A DNA stretch of 7,755 nt, from assembly GCA_020853995.1 (NCBI GenBank), contig JADYXV010000210.1, forward strand, positions 1 through 7,755, given 5' to 3'. Every line of letters begins with the position of its first letter. Position 1 is the stretch's first letter. The DNA comes from Novosphingobium sp. Its GTDB lineage: Bacteria; Pseudomonadota; Alphaproteobacteria; Sphingomonadales; Sphingomonadaceae. The translations under genes were made by a program, and so were the position numbers. The notes beneath the pieces are model-generated. The model searched no databases. It was given only the letters and a program-made list of their open reading frames with translations, and was not told the DNA's origin. Below, piece after piece: positions 5,871 to 7,755 of this stretch.

Positions 5871-7373
5871 GTGGATACTGGTCTAATTCTTTTCGTTATC
5901 ATTGCTTTGCTGGCTGGAATCGCATTTGGCTGGTTCCTTGGGTCACGGCCTGTGGCCGAATGGCGAGCGCGGGCGGATTCGCGCGATGTTGAGGCCAAGG
6001 CGCTGGAAGGCACGGTCAAGGCGATGACCGTGGATCTTGCCGCGATGAGCGAGCGGGTGCGGGCGATGGATGCGCTGTCGGCTGAACTGGCCGACGTGCG
6101 CCGTGATCGCGATGAACTGGCCCCGGCCCTTGCCACCGCGCGGCAGCAGGCCGCCGATGCGCACGTGGTGCGGGCAGAACTGGCGCAAGTGCGGGCGGAC
6201 CGTGAAGCGTTGAGCACCGCGATTGAACGCCTCAAAGCCGATGCCGAAAACTTTGCCGAACAAAAGCGCATGCTGATCGAGGCGCAAGAGGCGTTGCGCA
6301 AGGAATTTGAGAACGCAGGCAACAAAGTGCTCGAAAAAGCACAGGAAACCTTCCTTGCGCGCGCGCAGGCCCGGTTTGAAGAGAGTGAGAAATCGAGCGG
6401 AGAGCGTCTCAAGGCCCTGCTATCGCCGGTGGACCAGCGGCTCAAAAGCTATGAGGAGCAAGTCGGCAAGCTTGAAAAAGAGCGCGTTGATGCGTTCGGC
6501 AACCTCACCGGCCTGATCCAGTCAATGCGTGACGGGCAGGAAGCTGTGCGCGCGGCGGCGGCGCAATTGGGCAATTCCTTGCGCAATGGCCCCAAAACGC
6601 GCGGGCGCTGGGGCGAACTGCAATTGCGCAACGTGCTGGAACAGTGCGGCTTGGCTGAACATACCGATTTCGTCACCGAACAATCGATCGAGACAGATGA
6701 AGGCCGGTTGCGGCCAGATGCGATCGTGCGTGTTCCGGGCAACAAATTGCTGGTGATCGATGCGAAAGTGTCGCTCAACGCCTATCAGGATGCGTTTGAG
6801 GCGACGGATGATGATGCCCGCAAAATTGCCTTGAATGCGCACGTTCAATCCATGCGCAACCACATCCAGACACTGGGCGCGAAATCCTATCAAAGCCAGT
6901 TTGAAGAAGCGCCTGATTACGTGCTGATGTTCGTGCCGGGTGAGCATTTCATCGCCGCCGCGCTGGAGCGCGATCCGGCCTTGTGGGACTATGCGTTCGA
7001 ACGGCGGGTGCTGCTGGCCAGCCCGACCAATCTGGTCGCGATTGCCCGCACCGTGGCGCAAGTGTGGCGTCAGGATGGTCTGGCGCGCGAGGCCAAGGAA
7101 ATCGGTAAGCTTGGCGCAGAATTATATGATCGTATCGCTAAGGTCGCGGAAGATCTAACAAAGGTTGGACCCCATCTCGGTCGGGCCGTTACAAGCTATA
7201 ATGACTTTGCTAGAAGCTTCGATAGCAGGGTCGCGGTCACCGGCAAGAAGTTACGTGATAAGCATATCGAAGTTGGCAAACGAGAAATTGCAGAAGTCTC
7301 ACTTATAGAAGCCGCGCCGCGCTATGCCGATGCAGAGTCTGCAGCCCTTGAAGGAGATTCGGTTACGGAATGA
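5871..7373 (+). CDS. rmuC: DNA recombination protein RmuC homologue
   Basis: RmuC is a membrane-anchored, coiled-coil protein with a nuclease-like domain; in E. coli its loss changes recombination at inverted repeats. The protein has 500 residues. One N-terminal membrane helix (about 4-22) is followed by a long charged, Ala/Glu-rich coiled coil (about 25-215). The RmuC domain (about 220-460) contains GRWGE (245-249) and a PD-(D/E)XK-like set: D283 in RPDAIV, then D297 and K299 in VIDAK. The start is GTG at 5871, supported by AGGAAC 5-10 bases upstream and the membrane helix that follows at once; no ATG fits better. A LexA-type box lies just upstream. The last 200 bases have clearly lower GC and different codon use from the rest. 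The stop overlaps the next gene by 4 bases. Nuclease activity is predicted from the fold and is not demonstrated here. Confidence 0.93.
   Translation: MDTGLILFVIIALLAGIAFGWFLGSRPVAEWRARADSRDVEAKALEGTVKAMTVDLAAMSERVRAMDALSAELADVRRDRDELAPALATARQQAADAHVVRAELAQVRADREALSTAIERLKADAENFAEQKRMLIEAQEALRKEFENAGNKVLEKAQETFLARAQARFEESEKSSGERLKALLSPVDQRLKSYEEQVGKLEKERVDAFGNLTGLIQSMRDGQEAVRAAAAQLGNSLRNGPKTRGRWGELQLRNVLEQCGLAEHTDFVTEQSIETDEGRLRPDAIVRVPGNKLLVIDAKVSLNAYQDAFEATDDDARKIALNAHVQSMRNHIQTLGAKSYQSQFEEAPDYVLMFVPGEHFIAAALERDPALWDYAFERRVLLASPTNLVAIARTVAQVWRQDGLAREAKEIGKLGAELYDRIAKVAEDLTKVGPHLGRAVTSYNDFARSFDSRVAVTGKKLRDKHIEVGKREIAEVSLIEAAPRYADAESAALEGDSVTE
7351..7356 (+). promoter_or_regulatory. Ribosome binding site candidate for the downstream lipoprotein
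   Basis: AAGGAG lies inside the last codons of rmuC, 13 bases before ATG 7370. It is a near-perfect anti-Shine-Dalgarno match, but the spacing is longer than the usual 5-9 bases. Termination of rmuC translation at the ATGA overlap may help start the next gene. Confidence 0.4.
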
Positions 7374-7755
7374 GCAGACGGGCAGGATCAGCGCTGATCG
7401 CGGCATTCGGGCTGACGCTGGCCGGGTGTGAACGTGAAGCGGTGCCCATTTCCACAGCGTCATCCCGCGCAACGCCTGTCTCTGAAGCCAGCGCAGCGCC
7501 TTTGCCCGAACCCGTTGAAAGCCCTTCGCCTTCGGCCAGCGCCGAACCCGTTGGCATTGCTGGCATAGCTTATGCTCCTCAAGACGATTGCGCAAAGGCT
7601 CCGGGCTGGTCTGCATTTCGCAAGTCACTTGTCACTGCAGTGCGTGCGCGTGATGGAGCCGCGCTTGCCGCACTTGCATCCCCGGATGTGACACTGGACT
7701 ATGGCGGCGGCAGCGGTGTGAGCGAATTGCAAAAGCGGCTGGCCGACCCTGACCG
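7370..7755 (+). CDS. Putative lipoprotein of unknown function, 3' end outside the window
   Basis: The gene starts at ATG 7370, overlapping the rmuC stop as ATGA, and stays open to the window edge; 128 codons are visible. Residues 1-19 form a lipoprotein signal peptide: positive MSRR, a hydrophobic stretch and lipobox LAGC with the lipidated Cys at residue 20 (7427-7429). E21 after the Cys suggests no inner-membrane retention by the Asp+2 rule, hence probably the outer membrane. Residues about 25-65 are a Pro/Ser/Ala/Glu linker in which the 11-base sequence CGAACCCGTTG occurs twice, 36 bases apart. A folded domain then begins with a Cys near residue 73 and continues as WSAFRKSLVTAVRARDGAAL; the later SPDVTLDYGGGSG looks like the start of an alpha/beta domain known to me only from uncharacterised sphingomonad proteins. 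I do not assign a function. Confidence 0.82.
   Translation, partial: MSRRAGSALIAAFGLTLAGCEREAVPISTASSRATPVSEASAAPLPEPVESPSPSASAEPVGIAGIAYAPQDDCAKAPGWSAFRKSLVTAVRARDGAALAALASPDVTLDYGGGSGVSELQKRLADPD

Noticed and set aside
5843..6445. 200-codon Ser/Arg/Ala-rich minus-strand frame at the start of rmuC
   Set aside because: The low-complexity composition is the reverse image of the Ala/Glu-rich coiled coil of rmuC; no support as a gene.
6522..7061. 179-codon minus-strand frame in rmuC
   Set aside because: It is antisense to the conserved RmuC domain, including the D297-x-K299 motif; a shadow frame.
7507..7553. Two copies of CGAACCCGTTG as a repeat element
   Set aside because: The two in-frame copies encode the same EPV linker residues and are best explained as low-complexity coding sequence.

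Overview
The window reads as a chromosomal housekeeping segment from a sphingomonad alphaproteobacterium, most likely Novosphingobium. It is GC-rich (about 60% by eye), and the first gene matches what I remember of the structurally characterised Novosphingobium aromaticivorans Atm1 exporter, including every glutathione-site residue I could place and the implied full length of about 608 residues. The gene set (Atm1, Fmt, TruA, RecR, Def, RmuC) is core genome. I saw no mobile element, CRISPR array, tRNA or rRNA.

Layout. Positions 1-1576 (+): 3' six-sevenths of an Atm1-type ABC exporter, cut by the window start. Positions 1577-1750: non-coding gap between convergent genes, with a perfect 10+2+10 GC-rich palindrome. 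Positions 4525 down to 1751 (-): a tightly packed operon fmt - truA - zinc-less MDR oxidoreductase, with a 1-bp overlap and then a 1-bp gap. Positions 4526-4576: short divergent control region. Positions 4577-5794 (+): recR and def. Positions 5795-5870: intergenic region with a GTTC-N7-GTTC motif, the alphaproteobacterial LexA box, and an overlapping hairpin with a T tract. Positions 5871-7373 (+): rmuC, starting at GTG. Positions 7370-7755 (+): start of a lipoprotein gene that overlaps rmuC by 4 bp and runs off the window.

How the genes relate. Fmt and Def form a formylation/deformylation pair for translation initiation, but sit on opposite strands separated by recR. TruA modifies tRNA. RecR and RmuC both belong to DNA repair and recombination, and rmuC carries a plausible SOS operator. 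The oxidoreductase and the lipoprotein have no obvious link to their neighbours beyond co-transcription.

I did not find a novel defence or mobile system. The most useful leads are the predicted LexA box on rmuC, an abrupt drop in GC and change of codon use in the last 200 bases of rmuC, a His-rich insert in peptide deformylase, and the palindrome at 1670-1691.
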